Source of the DNA: Pseudomonadota bacterium
GTDB lineage: Bacteria > Pseudomonadota > Gammaproteobacteria > Burkholderiales > Chitinibacteraceae
NCBI GenBank assembly: GCA_026399755.1
Contig: JAPLQI010000079.1
Location: 1 to 46,776 of the forward strand
DNA length: 46,776 nucleotides
Direction: 5' to 3'
In this document: piece after piece, positions 21,154 through 30,316 of the stretch
Layout of the letters: each line of letters starts with the position of its first letter
Numbering within the stretch: position 1 is the stretch's first letter
Notes under the pieces: model-generated
What the model was told of the DNA's origin: nothing
Database searches by the model: none
What the model saw: only the letters and a program-made list of their open reading frames with translations
Position numbers and translations under genes: made by a program

Positions 21154-22293
21154 TCAACTCGCCATTGCAACCTGACGTAATTCAATGGCATTGCAACGAT
21201 TAAACTCGGCGAACTGCTGTAATTTCAGCATCAATTGCTGGGTAAATATATTTGTATCAGTCCATTCTGTTTCTAGGTGAATACTAAGCACTTCTAATAT
21301 TTTTTGGCGTCGATGGGCCTTGCAATCAATACGGCCAACAAAACGATTTCCAAATAAAATGGGTAAACAGAAATAACCGAATTCACGCTTGGCTGGAGGG
21401 ATATAACACTCTAGCCGATATTCAAACGCAAATAGCTGCTCCAATCGTTTACGGTGAATCACCGCATTATCAAAGGGCGATAATAAATGCACTGCCGTAC
21501 TTTCATTGCTCTCCGTTTGATCAAGTGCTGTGGTTTCAATATAGGCATTGGGCATATCGCTCAGTTGGCGGAGTATTCCACTGTGAACTTGTTCAGCAAG
21601 CAATTGGCACATTGCGCTTTTAACGGCTTTATCAGTGTGTAGATGAATGAGTTGCTCTAACGTCACTACGCCATGTGCACGTAAATGGCTTTGAAGGAGA
21701 TAGGCCACAAAATCATTAATATCTGGCTCTTGCACATTGAGCCCAGCAGGTAATAAGCGTTCACGTAAATCGTAGACTTTTTCCATCCCGATACGCTCGC
21801 TAACCATTAAATCGCCCTGCATAAACAGTTTTTCTAAGGCGCGTTTGCTTGGGCCGAAATTCCACCATCCCCCATTAGCGCTGCTATCTAAATGGCGCGC
21901 CCGCAAAGGGCCTTCATCGCGCACTCTTTGCAATATATCGCGGATTAAGTTGCTATTAATCTCGCGATAATACGGGACATTATTGTTTCTAACTGCGGCC
22001 ATTCGGCGCAATGCAAAGCGATAGTCACGCATCGGCAAATAGGCTGCCGCATGAAACCAGTATTCAAAGATATGCCGCTCGCCCAAGAGCTGATTTAGGT
22101 GTTCGGTTTGATAGCCCGGTACCCGAGACCACAGCACGTGATGATGGGCGCGTTCTATCATTGAAATGGTGTCGATTTGCACATAAGCCAGATGCTCAAT
22201 CGCTTGGCGCGCACCCGCTGCGCCTTCAGCAAAGCAATGAGTTGCGAGCAAACCTTGCCGAGCTAATGCGAGTTGGCGTAATTGTGATTTCAT
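21154..22293 (-). CDS. Winged-helix DNA glycosylase, YcaQ/AlkX (HTH_42) family
   Basis: 379 residues, the usual family length. The family catalytic region is VQIDTIS near residue 38: the Q-phi-D signature of the YcaQ branch, as opposed to Q-phi-Q of AlkZ. It is followed by RAHHHVLWSRV and the FEYWFHAAAYLPM segment. Central winged-helix repeats and a C-terminal FCLPILFGNRFVGRIDCKAHR region match the family. These enzymes unhook DNA interstrand crosslinks and bulky alkyl adducts. The gene stands alone just outside the 9-kb element and looks intact. Confidence 0.88.
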   Translation of the reverse strand: MKSQLRQLALARQGLLATHCFAEGAAGARQAIEHLAYVQIDTISMIERAHHHVLWSRVPGYQTEHLNQLLGERHIFEYWFHAAAYLPMRDYRFALRRMAAVRNNNVPYYREINSNLIRDILQRVRDEGPLRARHLDSSANGGWWNFGPSKRALEKLFMQGDLMVSERIGMEKVYDLRERLLPAGLNVQEPDINDFVAYLLQSHLRAHGVVTLEQLIHLHTDKAVKSAMCQLLAEQVHSGILRQLSDMPNAYIETTALDQTESNESTAVHLLSPFDNAVIHRKRLEQLFAFEYRLECYIPPAKREFGYFCLPILFGNRFVGRIDCKAHRRQKILEVLSIHLETEWTDTNIFTQQLMLKLQQFAEFNRCNAIELRQVAMAS

Positions 22294-22792
22294 TAGATAG
22301 GTCGTTAATTTATAGAACGAGCGTTCAGTTTAACTAAATTGGCGCTTAGACCACAAACAAATAATCCGCCGCCAAAGTATCGAATGGTGGATGTCGCAGC
22401 CCAGCAGCAGAAACGCTTGAAATTAGATTTAGCCCTACTCACCCTCTGTTGTCACGTATCTCTGAGTAAGGGGGGCAAATTGGCAGGATAATTATGTGTA
22501 AGAAATTGCACTCCGGCAAATAACGCTCAAGTATGATGAGTTTAAAAGCCTAGATATGTTCGATCTAATCATGGCTTTTACTGCCAGAAACCATAATCTT
22601 CCTATCAATTTCTGCAGACTTTTATGGGCATTAGCAATTATTAAATAAGCAATGCGCGCCCTGCCATGCCTTTGTTCTATTGGTGTGCGCGCTTGTCAAT
22701 GGCTTGCATAGGTAAAAGCTACACATTCAAAACGTGACAGAAGACACAATAAGTCACTAAAATGGCGTCCGCTCAAATGTCTCTAAAGTAAT
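22294..22792. other. Intergenic region without recognised gene
   Basis: No ORF with translation signals on either strand. One imperfect hairpin at 22544-22579 (AAAAGCC and GGCTTTT outer arms, TAGAT/ATCTA inner arms) may be a terminator. A GCGCGCC/GTGCGCGC-rich patch lies near 22655-22690. Nothing else seen. Confidence 0.4.
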
Positions 22793-23077
22793 ATGCGTCA
22801 GATCGAAGATACTAAAACTGCTGAACTCCCTGGCATGCCTGCTGCAAAAAGGCGTGGACGTCCACCTTTAGGTGATCGGGCGATGACGGCTGCCGAGCGT
22901 CAAAGAGCCAGTAGAAAGGCTCGCTTTCAGGCGGGCTTAAAAAACATGAGCTTAACGACGCCAGTGCAATTTAATGCGATGGTTGATATTGCAACGCGTG
23001 AAAAATTAAAGCGTGTGGCCGCAGAACAAGGTTTGACGATGGGGCAATTATTGGATCGCTTGGTTGAGCAGCTTTAA
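22793..23077 (+). CDS. AT-hook, ribbon-helix-helix-like DNA-binding protein
   Basis: 94 residues. An AT-hook core (KRRGRPP) lies near residue 20, then a basic helix (MTAAERQRASRKARFQAGLK) and a C-terminal segment resembling a ribbon-helix-helix (NAMVDIATREKLKRVAAEQG, then LTMGQLLDRLVE). The layout is like E. coli YbfE and related small LexA-regulated proteins. No LexA box was recognised upstream, so SOS control is not shown. It probably binds DNA as a dimer; targets unknown. It ends at a terminator shared with the convergent phasin gene. Confidence 0.65.
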   Translation: MRQIEDTKTAELPGMPAAKRRGRPPLGDRAMTAAERQRASRKARFQAGLKNMSLTTPVQFNAMVDIATREKLKRVAAEQGLTMGQLLDRLVEQL

Positions 23078-23100
23078 ATAAGGCGGATATTCAACAAAAA

Positions 23101-23125
23101 AAGGCACCCGAAGGTGCCTTTTTTT
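23101..23125. terminator. Bidirectional terminator
   Basis: Stem AAGGCACC/GGTGCCTT with a CGAA tetraloop, flanked by A7-like and T-rich runs, between convergent genes. Confidence 0.9.
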
Positions 23126-23147
23126 AATGCTAAATCAGGGTAATAAC

Positions 23148-23714
23148 TTAGGCTGTAGTTTTTGCTGCAACTACTTTTGCGCCTGCTTCGGCAGCACTTA
23201 CTGTTGCACTTACTAGTTCAGATGCGATTTTTTGACTTGTCTTAGTGACTGCGTCGTAGGTGTTGTTTGCTGTTTCAACCACATTACGCAATGCATTTAC
23301 TGCTACGCCAGAGCCAGCAGGCGCGTTAGCGGTTGCTTTGTCTAGTGTCGCTAATAGATTTTTGTTGAATTCTAAAACTTGTTCTTCAATCAGGCTATTC
23401 AACTCTTGCTGAGTTGCGCTTGCTGCGTCAAATACATTACGCGCAACAGACATGCTTTTTTCTACTGATGGCTGAGCCAGTTGACGTTGAAATGCCACCA
23501 AGCCTTGTACGTCTTTTACGCTAGACAACGCTTTAGTTGTTTCTGCGTGTTCTGCCATCAAATCGCGTGTAATGCCAATTTGTAGATTAACTAGGCGTTC
23601 TACGCTGCTTAAAGCAATGTTGGTCAAACGAAGTGTTTTATCTAAATTTGCTTGGCTAAGGTCAGCAAATTGAGTTGTGTTGAATTGTGGGGCTTTAAAT
23701 AGGTCTTTGAACAT
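23148..23714 (-). CDS. Phasin family protein (PHB granule surface)
   Basis: 188 residues from ATG 23714 (AGAGAGATC site); the longer frame to 23765 runs into the promoter. The sequence is a typical phasin: it starts MFKDLFKAPQFN, is almost entirely amphipathic helix without Cys or Trp, and ends in an Ala/Thr/Val-rich tail (AAEAGAKVVAAKTTA). Phasins coat polyhydroxybutyrate granules and control their number and size. Two copies of a TTTTGTGCAGTGCAACAA operator bracket its promoter, consistent with control by the PHB-sensing repressor PhaR. The PhaM-like gene at 30071 supports active PHB metabolism. Confidence 0.88.
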   Translation of the reverse strand: MFKDLFKAPQFNTTQFADLSQANLDKTLRLTNIALSSVERLVNLQIGITRDLMAEHAETTKALSSVKDVQGLVAFQRQLAQPSVEKSMSVARNVFDAASATQQELNSLIEEQVLEFNKNLLATLDKATANAPAGSGVAVNALRNVVETANNTYDAVTKTSQKIASELVSATVSAAEAGAKVVAAKTTA

Positions 23715-23728
23715 GGTGATCTCTCTGG

Positions 23729-23806
23729 TTTTGTGCAGTGCAACAATGCAGTTCATTATGGACACTCTAAATACCTAGAGTCAATAATTTTTGTGCAGTG
23801 CAACAA
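23729..23806 (-). promoter_or_regulatory. Phasin promoter bracketed by two identical operators (PhaR-like)
   Basis: TTTTGTGCAGTGCAACAA occurs at 23729-23746 and 23789-23806, exactly 60 bp apart. Between them, on the minus strand, are -35 TTGACT (rc of 23779-23784) and -10 CATAAT (rc of 23755-23760), spaced 18 bp, with transcription starting near 23748. One operator is upstream of -35 and one at or after the start site, a repressing arrangement. Assignment to PhaR is from known TGC..GCA-type phasin operators, not proved here. Confidence 0.75.
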
Positions 23807-23835
23807 AATATTCAGATTCCCATTGAAAAATACCG

Positions 23836-24021
23836 CTAAGCCCTTGTATCTACACTACTTCCCAATCCTGCTGGATTGTTGTATTTAGGCGCAGCAGGGA
23901 CTGCATCTAGTAGACTCAAGGCAGATTGCGCTTGGATATCCATCGATTTTTTCATCATGATCAATGCGGCAGTGCCTTGTACGGTTGCACTCGCATTGGA
24001 ACTTACGGTTGACGCATCCAT
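23836..24021 (-). CDS. YjfB-like putative motility protein
   Basis: 61 residues from ATG 24021, with a GAGGTAATT site; the frame to 24063 adds an unlikely N-terminus. The sequence matches the small YjfB (putative motility protein) family: an N-terminal Ala/Ser/Thr helix (NASATVQGTAALIMMKKSM), then DIQAQSALSLLDAVPAAP and a short polar end. Function is poorly known; members are linked to flagellar or motility regulons in some bacteria. It is monocistronic, divergent from dnaE. Confidence 0.72.
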   Translation of the reverse strand: MDASTVSSNASATVQGTAALIMMKKSMDIQAQSALSLLDAVPAAPKYNNPAGLGSSVDTRA

Positions 24022-24143
24022 AATTACCTCTTCGCAAGGATTTATTAAGCTCCATTCTAGCATTGAGTCTATTTTTTTTCAGCGTGAAATTATCTATTGC
24101 ATCTTTGATTCGCGATGAGCGTCATGAGTGATAAAATGGCGCG

Positions 24144-27100
24144 ATGAATTTGCCATCTTCGCTGAGCGACTCCGTCGCACGCTACATCCATTTACGCCTC
24201 CATTCCGAGTTTTCCGTCACCGATGGCATCGTTCGCCTCAATGATGCAGTGAAAGCTGCCAAGTCAGGTGGCATGCCTGCGCTTGGTGTTTCGGATTTAA
24301 TGAACCTCTTTGGCATGGTGAAGCATTACAAAGCCTGTCGTGAAGCAGGAATAAAACCCATTGTTGGTATTGATGCTTGGGTAGAGAATCCTGACGATAG
24401 AGATGCGCCCTTCCGTATCCTGCTTATTTGCAAAAGCCGGGCTGGCTATGGCCGCTTGTGTGATCTCCTCTCCAATGCTTTTCGAAACAATCAATATCGT
24501 GGCCGTGCTGAGCTTAAAAAAGAATGGCTTACTGAGGGTGACAATAGCGAACTGATTTGCTTATCTGGTGCTGGCTTAGGCGAAATTGGCCAGCTTTTGA
24601 TTGGTGGGCAATACGATGCTGCTTTGGTGGCCACTCGTTGGTGGGCAGACACCTTTCCCGATCGTTTTTATTTAGAGCTGCAACGCACAGGGTTTCCAAC
24701 GTGCGAGCCCAGTGTGCAAGGCCATTTAGATTTAGCCTCCGATCTGGATTTGCCGGTGGTGGCCACTCACCCCGTCCAATTTATGGATAGGGATGATTTT
24801 AAGGCGCACGAAGCGCGAGTCTGTATTGCCGAAGGCAATATGGTGGCCGATAAGCGCCGCCCTCGCCTATTTACCGACGAGCAGTATTTCAAATCAGTTG
24901 ATGAGATGGCTGAGTTATTTGCTGATGTGCCTGAAGCGCTTGCAAATAGCGTCGCCATTGCTGAACGATGCAATTTATCCGTCACGCTAGGCAAAAATTA
25001 TCTGCCTGATTTTCCGACGCCTGATGGGATGACCCTTGATGATTTTCTGATTTTTGAAGCCAAGCGCGGCTTAGAAACCAGATTAAAACTGCTTTATCCT
25101 GACGAAACAAAGCGCGATGCTGAGCGCCCTCGCTATCTTGATCGTCTTAAGTTTGAAACCGATACCATTGTGCAAATGGGCTTTCCCGGTTATTTCTTGA
25201 TTGTTGCCGACTTTATTATCTGGGCCAAGCACAACGGCTGCCCAGTGGGGCCGGGGCGGGGATCGGGGGCGGGCTCATTAGTGGCCTACAGCATGGGCAT
25301 CACCGACATCGACCCCACCGCCTATGCCCTGCTGTTTGAGCGTTTTCTGAACCCAGAACGCGTTTCCATGCCCGATTTCGATATTGACTTCTGCCAAGAA
25401 AATCGCTGGCGCGTGATCGAATATGTGCGGGAAAAATATGGCGTAGAAGCGGTTAGCCAGATTGCCACTTTCGGAACGATGGCCGCCAAGGCCGTGGTGC
25501 GCGATGTTGGCCGCGTGCTTGATCTTCCGTATATGTTTTGCGATGGCCTATCTAAGCTGATCCCCGCCGCACCGGGCAAGCAATATAGCTTGGATGATGC
25601 TCTAGAAATGGAGCCGATATTAAAGCAGCGCGTTGAAAACGAAGATGAAGTTAAAGAGCTGTGGGTGCTGGCTAAAAAGCTAGAAGGTATCACGCGCAAT
25701 ATTGGCATGCACGCGGGGGGCGTGCTGATTGCGCCGGGCAAAATCACTGATTTTTGCCCTATTTATCTGGCCTCTGGCGCGGATTCTGCGCCGGTTTCCA
25801 TGCTCGACAAAGACGACGTTGAAAAAATCGGCTTGGTTAAGTTCGACTTTTTGGGCCTGCGCAACTTAACCATTATCGAGCTAGCTTTAAATTACATTCG
25901 CACCATGGAAGGCAGCGCGCCTGACCTGATGCTCTTGGGTTTTGAAGACCCCGCTGCCTATAAAATTTTTAGAGACGCCAATACCACCGCCGTTTTCCAA
26001 GTGGAATCGGACGGTATGAAACGGCTGCTCGCTAAGCTAAAACCAGACCGGTTTGAAGATATTATTGCGGTATTGGCGCTCTATCGCCCGGGCCCTTTGG
26101 GCTCTGGGATGGTGGACACCTTTATTAATCGTAAGAACAAGCTGGAAGAGGTCGATTATTTCCACCCTGACCTGACTGCTTGTCTCGACCCCACTTACGG
26201 CGTAATCGTGTATCAAGAGCAGGTGATGCAGATTTCACAGATTATCGGTGGCTACACCCTTGGCGGAGCAGATATGTTGCGCCGCGCCATGGGTAAGAAA
26301 AACGCCGATGAAATGGCCAAACACCGCGAAAAGATCGCCGAAGGGGCCGCGCTCAAAGGCTACAACCCAAAGCTGGCCGAGCAGTTGTTTGACTTGATGG
26401 CCAAGTTTGCCGAGTACGGTTTTAATAAATCGCACACGGCAGCGTATGCGGTGGTTTCCTACCACACGGCATGGCTAAAAGCACATCACTGCGCGGCGTT
26501 TATGGCCGCCACGATGAGCTCGGAACTCGACAACACAGACCAGCTTAAAGTGTTTTACGACGACAGCGTTGAAACCAACAAGCTGATTCTATTGCCGCCT
26601 GATGTGAATCATAGTTTTCATAAGTTTGTCCCCGTTTCACGCAAAGAAATTCGTTACGCCCTCGGTGCAATCAAAGGCGTAGGTGAATCCGCCGTGCAAA
26701 TGATTGTGCGCGAACGAGAAGCCAATGGCCCGTTTACGGATTTATATGATTTTTGCCGCCGCACTGAAAAACGCGAGGTCAATAAGCGCTCTTTAGAGGC
26801 CATGATTCGGGCGGGTGCTTTTGATCAGATTGATGATCATCGTGCTCGGCTGATGGCCAATGTTGAGCAAGCCATGGCCTTGGCAGAAAGTGAATCGGCC
26901 AATAAAAACCAATCCAGCCTGTTTGATATGCTCGAAGCCGTTGATGTGCCGCAAGTGGCCATTATTGAAGTGCCGCGTTGGGATGAGCGCGTTAAGTTGG
27001 CCGAAGAAAAAAATGCCGTGGGTTTTTATATCTCCGGCCATCCTTTTGACGCCCATGCCAAAGGCATACGCCAATTTATTAAATCTTCTTTAGAGCGCTT

Positions 27101-27605
27101 AGAGCCTAGCCGCACGCCACAAATGATCACCGGCATTGTGAGTGGTTTGCGGATCAAAAACGGCGAACGTGGCCGAATGGCATTTGTGACCTTAGATGAT
27201 GGCAAGTCACGACGTGATGTGACGGTTTACTCAGAAGTATTTGAAGCTAACCGGAACAAAATCAAAGAAGACACGCTCTTAGTGATTGAAGGTAAGGTTT
27301 CTGAGGATAGATTTTCAGGAGGCTTACGCATTATTGCCGATACCATTTATGATATCGCTGAAGCGCGCAGTCGGTTTGCAAGAAGTATGACACTCGCCAT
27401 GCGACAAGGAATGGATGCTCAGCGCCTCAAGACTTTACTCGCCTTACACCGAGGCGGTGAGTGCCCTGTAGAAGTGGATTACCAAAATAATGACGCTGCA
27501 TGTGTTTTATCCCTCGGTGAGGGGTGGAGAATTACCTTGCACGATGAATTACTAGCCGAGCTTAAAAGCTGGTTAGGAAATGAAAGCGTTTCTGTTAAGT
27601 TTTAA
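24144..27605 (+). CDS. dnaE: DNA polymerase III alpha subunit
   Basis: 1153 residues, normal for DnaE1. N-terminal PHP domain (YIHLRLHSEFSVTDG, about 14-270). The palm has the catalytic acidic motif PDFDIDFC near residue 405 and the third Asp in VKFDFLGLRNL near 567. The loop GPGRGSGAGSLVAYS lies near 370. Helix-hairpin-helix region is near 840-900, and an OB fold (ITGIVSGLRIKNGERGRMAF) near 990-1070. It synthesises both strands at the fork with the clamp and tau complex. The PHP residues look partly degenerate, as usual in proteobacteria that use DnaQ for proofreading. The ribosome binding site is poor. Single transcription unit, with a 99-base gap to maeB. Confidence 0.97.
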   Translation: MNLPSSLSDSVARYIHLRLHSEFSVTDGIVRLNDAVKAAKSGGMPALGVSDLMNLFGMVKHYKACREAGIKPIVGIDAWVENPDDRDAPFRILLICKSRAGYGRLCDLLSNAFRNNQYRGRAELKKEWLTEGDNSELICLSGAGLGEIGQLLIGGQYDAALVATRWWADTFPDRFYLELQRTGFPTCEPSVQGHLDLASDLDLPVVATHPVQFMDRDDFKAHEARVCIAEGNMVADKRRPRLFTDEQYFKSVDEMAELFADVPEALANSVAIAERCNLSVTLGKNYLPDFPTPDGMTLDDFLIFEAKRGLETRLKLLYPDETKRDAERPRYLDRLKFETDTIVQMGFPGYFLIVADFIIWAKHNGCPVGPGRGSGAGSLVAYSMGITDIDPTAYALLFERFLNPERVSMPDFDIDFCQENRWRVIEYVREKYGVEAVSQIATFGTMAAKAVVRDVGRVLDLPYMFCDGLSKLIPAAPGKQYSLDDALEMEPILKQRVENEDEVKELWVLAKKLEGITRNIGMHAGGVLIAPGKITDFCPIYLASGADSAPVSMLDKDDVEKIGLVKFDFLGLRNLTIIELALNYIRTMEGSAPDLMLLGFEDPAAYKIFRDANTTAVFQVESDGMKRLLAKLKPDRFEDIIAVLALYRPGPLGSGMVDTFINRKNKLEEVDYFHPDLTACLDPTYGVIVYQEQVMQISQIIGGYTLGGADMLRRAMGKKNADEMAKHREKIAEGAALKGYNPKLAEQLFDLMAKFAEYGFNKSHTAAYAVVSYHTAWLKAHHCAAFMAATMSSELDNTDQLKVFYDDSVETNKLILLPPDVNHSFHKFVPVSRKEIRYALGAIKGVGESAVQMIVREREANGPFTDLYDFCRRTEKREVNKRSLEAMIRAGAFDQIDDHRARLMANVEQAMALAESESANKNQSSLFDMLEAVDVPQVAIIEVPRWDERVKLAEEKNAVGFYISGHPFDAHAKGIRQFIKSSLERLEPSRTPQMITGIVSGLRIKNGERGRMAFVTLDDGKSRRDVTVYSEVFEANRNKIKEDTLLVIEGKVSEDRFSGGLRIIADTIYDIAEARSRFARSMTLAMRQGMDAQRLKTLLALHRGGECPVEVDYQNNDAACVLSLGEGWRITLHDELLAELKSWLGNESVSVKF

Positions 27606-27704
27606 GCACTATTGTTAGTAACTACTGAAACACCTGATTACAACTGCTTTAAAGAAAGCACAGCATCTATATAAGAACATCAGTTTTTGACAAGGGATAC
27701 AAAT

Positions 27705-29975
27705 ATGGACGAAGAAATTCGCAAGAAAGCCCTCGAATACCACCGCTTTCCTAAGCCAGGTAAGATTCAGGTTATGCCTACCAAGGCGTTATCTAGTCAG
27801 CGCGACCTTGCGTTGGCTTACTCTCCTGGTGTCGCAGCTGCATGCGATGCCATCGTTGAAGACCCCAATGAAGCACGTTACCTTACTGCGCGCGGTAATT
27901 TAGTCGCGGTTATTACCAATGGTACGGCCGTACTTGGCTTGGGCGATATTGGCCCATTGGCAAGTAAACCTGTTATGGAAGGAAAAGGCGTTTTATTTAA
28001 AAAATTCGCTGGCATTGATGTCTTTGATATTGAAATCGAAGAAAAAGACCCAGTAAAACTAGTCGAAATTATTGCCTCACTCGAGCCTACTTTTGGCGGG
28101 ATTAACTTAGAAGACATCAAAGCGCCAGAATGCTTCTACGTTGAAAAGATGCTGCGTGAACGGATGAATATTCCGGTCTTTCACGATGACCAGCATGGCA
28201 CGGCGATTATTGTGGGTGCTGCCGTTAAAAATGGCTTGCGTCTGATCGGTAAGAAAATTAGCGAAGTTAAGCTCGTCGCCTCAGGCGCGGGTGCGGCTGC
28301 AATTGCTTGCTTGGATTTATTGGTTTCTTTGGGCGTAAAACGCGAAAACGTTACCGTTTGCGACTCTAAAGGTGTTATTTATCTGGGCCGTGGCCCGCTG
28401 GACGAAACCAAGCAACGCTACGCTCAAACCACAGAATCACGCACACTCAAAGAAGCGCTCGTTGGCGCGGATATTTTCTTAGGTCTGTCGGGCGCAGGTC
28501 TTGTGACCGGCGACATGATTCAACTTATGTCGGCCACCCCGCTGATTTTGGCGCTGGCTAATCCTGATCCAGAAATCACCCCGCCCGATGCGCGTGCAGC
28601 ACGTAGCGATGCAATTGTGTGTACCGGTCGCTCGGATTATCCAAACCAGGTTAATAACGTACTTTGCTTCCCATTCATTTTCCGTGGCGCGCTAGATGTG
28701 GGCGCAACTACGATTAATGAAGCGATGAAGCACGCTGCAGTGAATGCGATTGCTGAATTGGCGCATGCGGAGCAATCTGATGTCGTTGCCGATGCCTACG
28801 GCGGCCAGAATTTAAGCTTTGGCCCTGATTACCTGATTCCAAAGCCCTTCGATCCACGTCTAATTATCAAAATCGCCCCTGCTGTGGCACGTGCGGCGAT
28901 GGAATCTGGCGTTGCAACTCGCCCGATTGAAGACTGGGGGGTGTATATCGAAGAGCTCACGCAATTCGTTTACAAATCCAATTTATTTATGCGCCCTGTT
29001 TTTACTGCCGCGAAAAAAGCCAATAAACGGGTTATTTTCTGCGAAGGTGAAGACGAGCGTGTCTTGCATGCTGTGCAAGAAGTGGTCGATATGGGCGTTT
29101 GCCGCCCAATTATCATTGGCCGACCAGCCATTATCGAAAATCGCATCGAAAAACTCGGCTTGCGGATTAAAGCAGGCGTTGATTTCGAGCTTTGCAATCA
29201 AGAAGATGACCCACGCTATCGCGAATACTGGATGCAGTATCACGATATTATGCAGCGCCGGGGTGTAGCTGAAGAGCTGGCAAAAGCAGAAGTTCGTCGC
29301 AAAACCACGCTGATTGGTGCTTTGATGCTCAAGCGTGGCGAAGCGGATGCCATGATTTGCGGTACTTATGGTCAGTATCAGCGCCATCATTGGTATGTCA
29401 GCAATGTCTTGGGCTTACAAAATGGAGCCAAAGTGACTGCGGCAATGAATGCTTTGCTCTTACCAACAGGCAATGTATTTATTACGGACACTTACGTAAA
29501 CCATGATCCAAATCCAGAGGAATTAGCTGAGATCACGATGATGGCTGCGGATACAGTACGTAAATTCGGTATTCAACCTAAAGTTGCGCTGCTAAGTCAT
29601 TCCAACTTTGGCAGTATGGATACGCCTTCTTCTCGCAAAATGCGTGCAACTTTGGCGATTCTGCGTGAACGCGCACCCGATCTAGAAGTGGATGGCGAAA
29701 TGCATGGCGATGCGGCTTTGTCGGCAACCGTGCGCCAACAAGTCTTCCCAACGTCCACTCTAAAAGGTGAAGCCAATCTGCTGATTATGCCTAATCTGGA
29801 TTCCGCTAATATCTCCTTCAATTTATTGAAGATGACTTGCGGTGATGGCGTAACCATCGGCCCAATGTTGATGGGCTTGGCGGCTCCTGTACATATTCTG
29901 ACGCCAACGGCTTCGGTGCGCCGCATTGTGAATATGGCGGCTTTGGCCGCTGTGGAAGCAGCTGCAAAAGACTAA
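27705..29975 (+). CDS. maeB: NADP-dependent malic enzyme with phosphotransacetylase-like domain
   Basis: 756 residues from ATG 27705 (AAGGGAT site), the normal MaeB length. Malic enzyme domain (about 1-430): YSPGVAAAC near 43, [15 protein letters not shown] near 160 and the NADP-fold [12 protein letters not shown] near 200. The C-terminal PTA-like domain (about 440-756) contains [19 protein letters not shown] and [11 protein letters not shown]. It makes pyruvate, NADPH and CO2 from malate; the C-terminal domain binds acetyl-CoA as an allosteric inhibitor and is catalytically inactive in known MaeB. NADPH from this reaction can feed PHB synthesis. Confidence 0.95.
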   Translation: MDEEIRKKALEYHRFPKPGKIQVMPTKALSSQRDLALAYSPGVAAACDAIVEDPNEARYLTARGNLVAVITNGTAVLGLGDIGPLASKPVMEGKGVLFKKFAGIDVFDIEIEEKDPVKLVEIIASLEPTFGGINLEDIKAPECFYVEKMLRERMNIPVFHDDQHGTAIIVGAAVKNGLRLIGKKISEVKLVASGAGAAAIACLDLLVSLGVKRENVTVCDSKGVIYLGRGPLDETKQRYAQTTESRTLKEALVGADIFLGLSGAGLVTGDMIQLMSATPLILALANPDPEITPPDARAARSDAIVCTGRSDYPNQVNNVLCFPFIFRGALDVGATTINEAMKHAAVNAIAELAHAEQSDVVADAYGGQNLSFGPDYLIPKPFDPRLIIKIAPAVARAAMESGVATRPIEDWGVYIEELTQFVYKSNLFMRPVFTAAKKANKRVIFCEGEDERVLHAVQEVVDMGVCRPIIIGRPAIIENRIEKLGLRIKAGVDFELCNQEDDPRYREYWMQYHDIMQRRGVAEELAKAEVRRKTTLIGALMLKRGEADAMICGTYGQYQRHHWYVSNVLGLQNGAKVTAAMNALLLPTGNVFITDTYVNHDPNPEELAEITMMAADTVRKFGIQPKVALLSHSNFGSMDTPSSRKMRATLAILRERAPDLEVDGEMHGDAALSATVRQQVFPTSTLKGEANLLIMPNLDSANISFNLLKMTCGDGVTIGPMLMGLAAPVHILTPTASVRRIVNMAALAAVEAAAKD

Positions 29976-30070
29976 AGTAGTGCACAAGGGCCCGACCTAT
30001 GGTTAAAACGACTGAGCTCAGTGTTTTAGCCATATTTCGGGCTTTTTTGACCCTAGGCCAAGGAAAAGAA

Positions 30071-30316
30071 ATGAGTGAATATAACCCTAATGATCCTTTT
30101 GGTTTGTTTTCCCAGTTTTTTAAGTCAACATCGGGGAACCCTTTTACACCGCCAATGACTATCGAAGAGATTGATCGTAAAATTGCAGAATGCCGCACGG
30201 TAGAGCAATGGCTCTCTATGCAAGTGGGCATGCTGCAAATGACAGTTAAAACCTTAGAAATGCAAAAAGCAGGCATTGCCGCTTTTAAACAAGGGCTTGA
30301 GCCCAAGGACCCATGA
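30071..30316 (+). CDS. PhaM-like PHB granule-associated protein
   Basis: 81 residues from ATG 30071 (AAGGAAAAGAA site). The sequence fits the conserved core of betaproteobacterial PhaM: an N-terminal DPFGLFSQFF segment, then PPMTIEEIDRKIAECRTVEQ and WLSMQVGMLQMTVKTLEMQK. PhaM binds and activates PHB synthase PhaC and links granules to the nucleoid through a basic C-terminal extension. Here that Lys/Pro/Ala-rich extension is missing: the protein ends at GLEPKDP, so nucleoid tethering may be absent. The stop overlaps the mltA start (ATGA), so the two are co-translated. Confidence 0.78.
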   Translation: MSEYNPNDPFGLFSQFFKSTSGNPFTPPMTIEEIDRKIAECRTVEQWLSMQVGMLQMTVKTLEMQKAGIAAFKQGLEPKDP

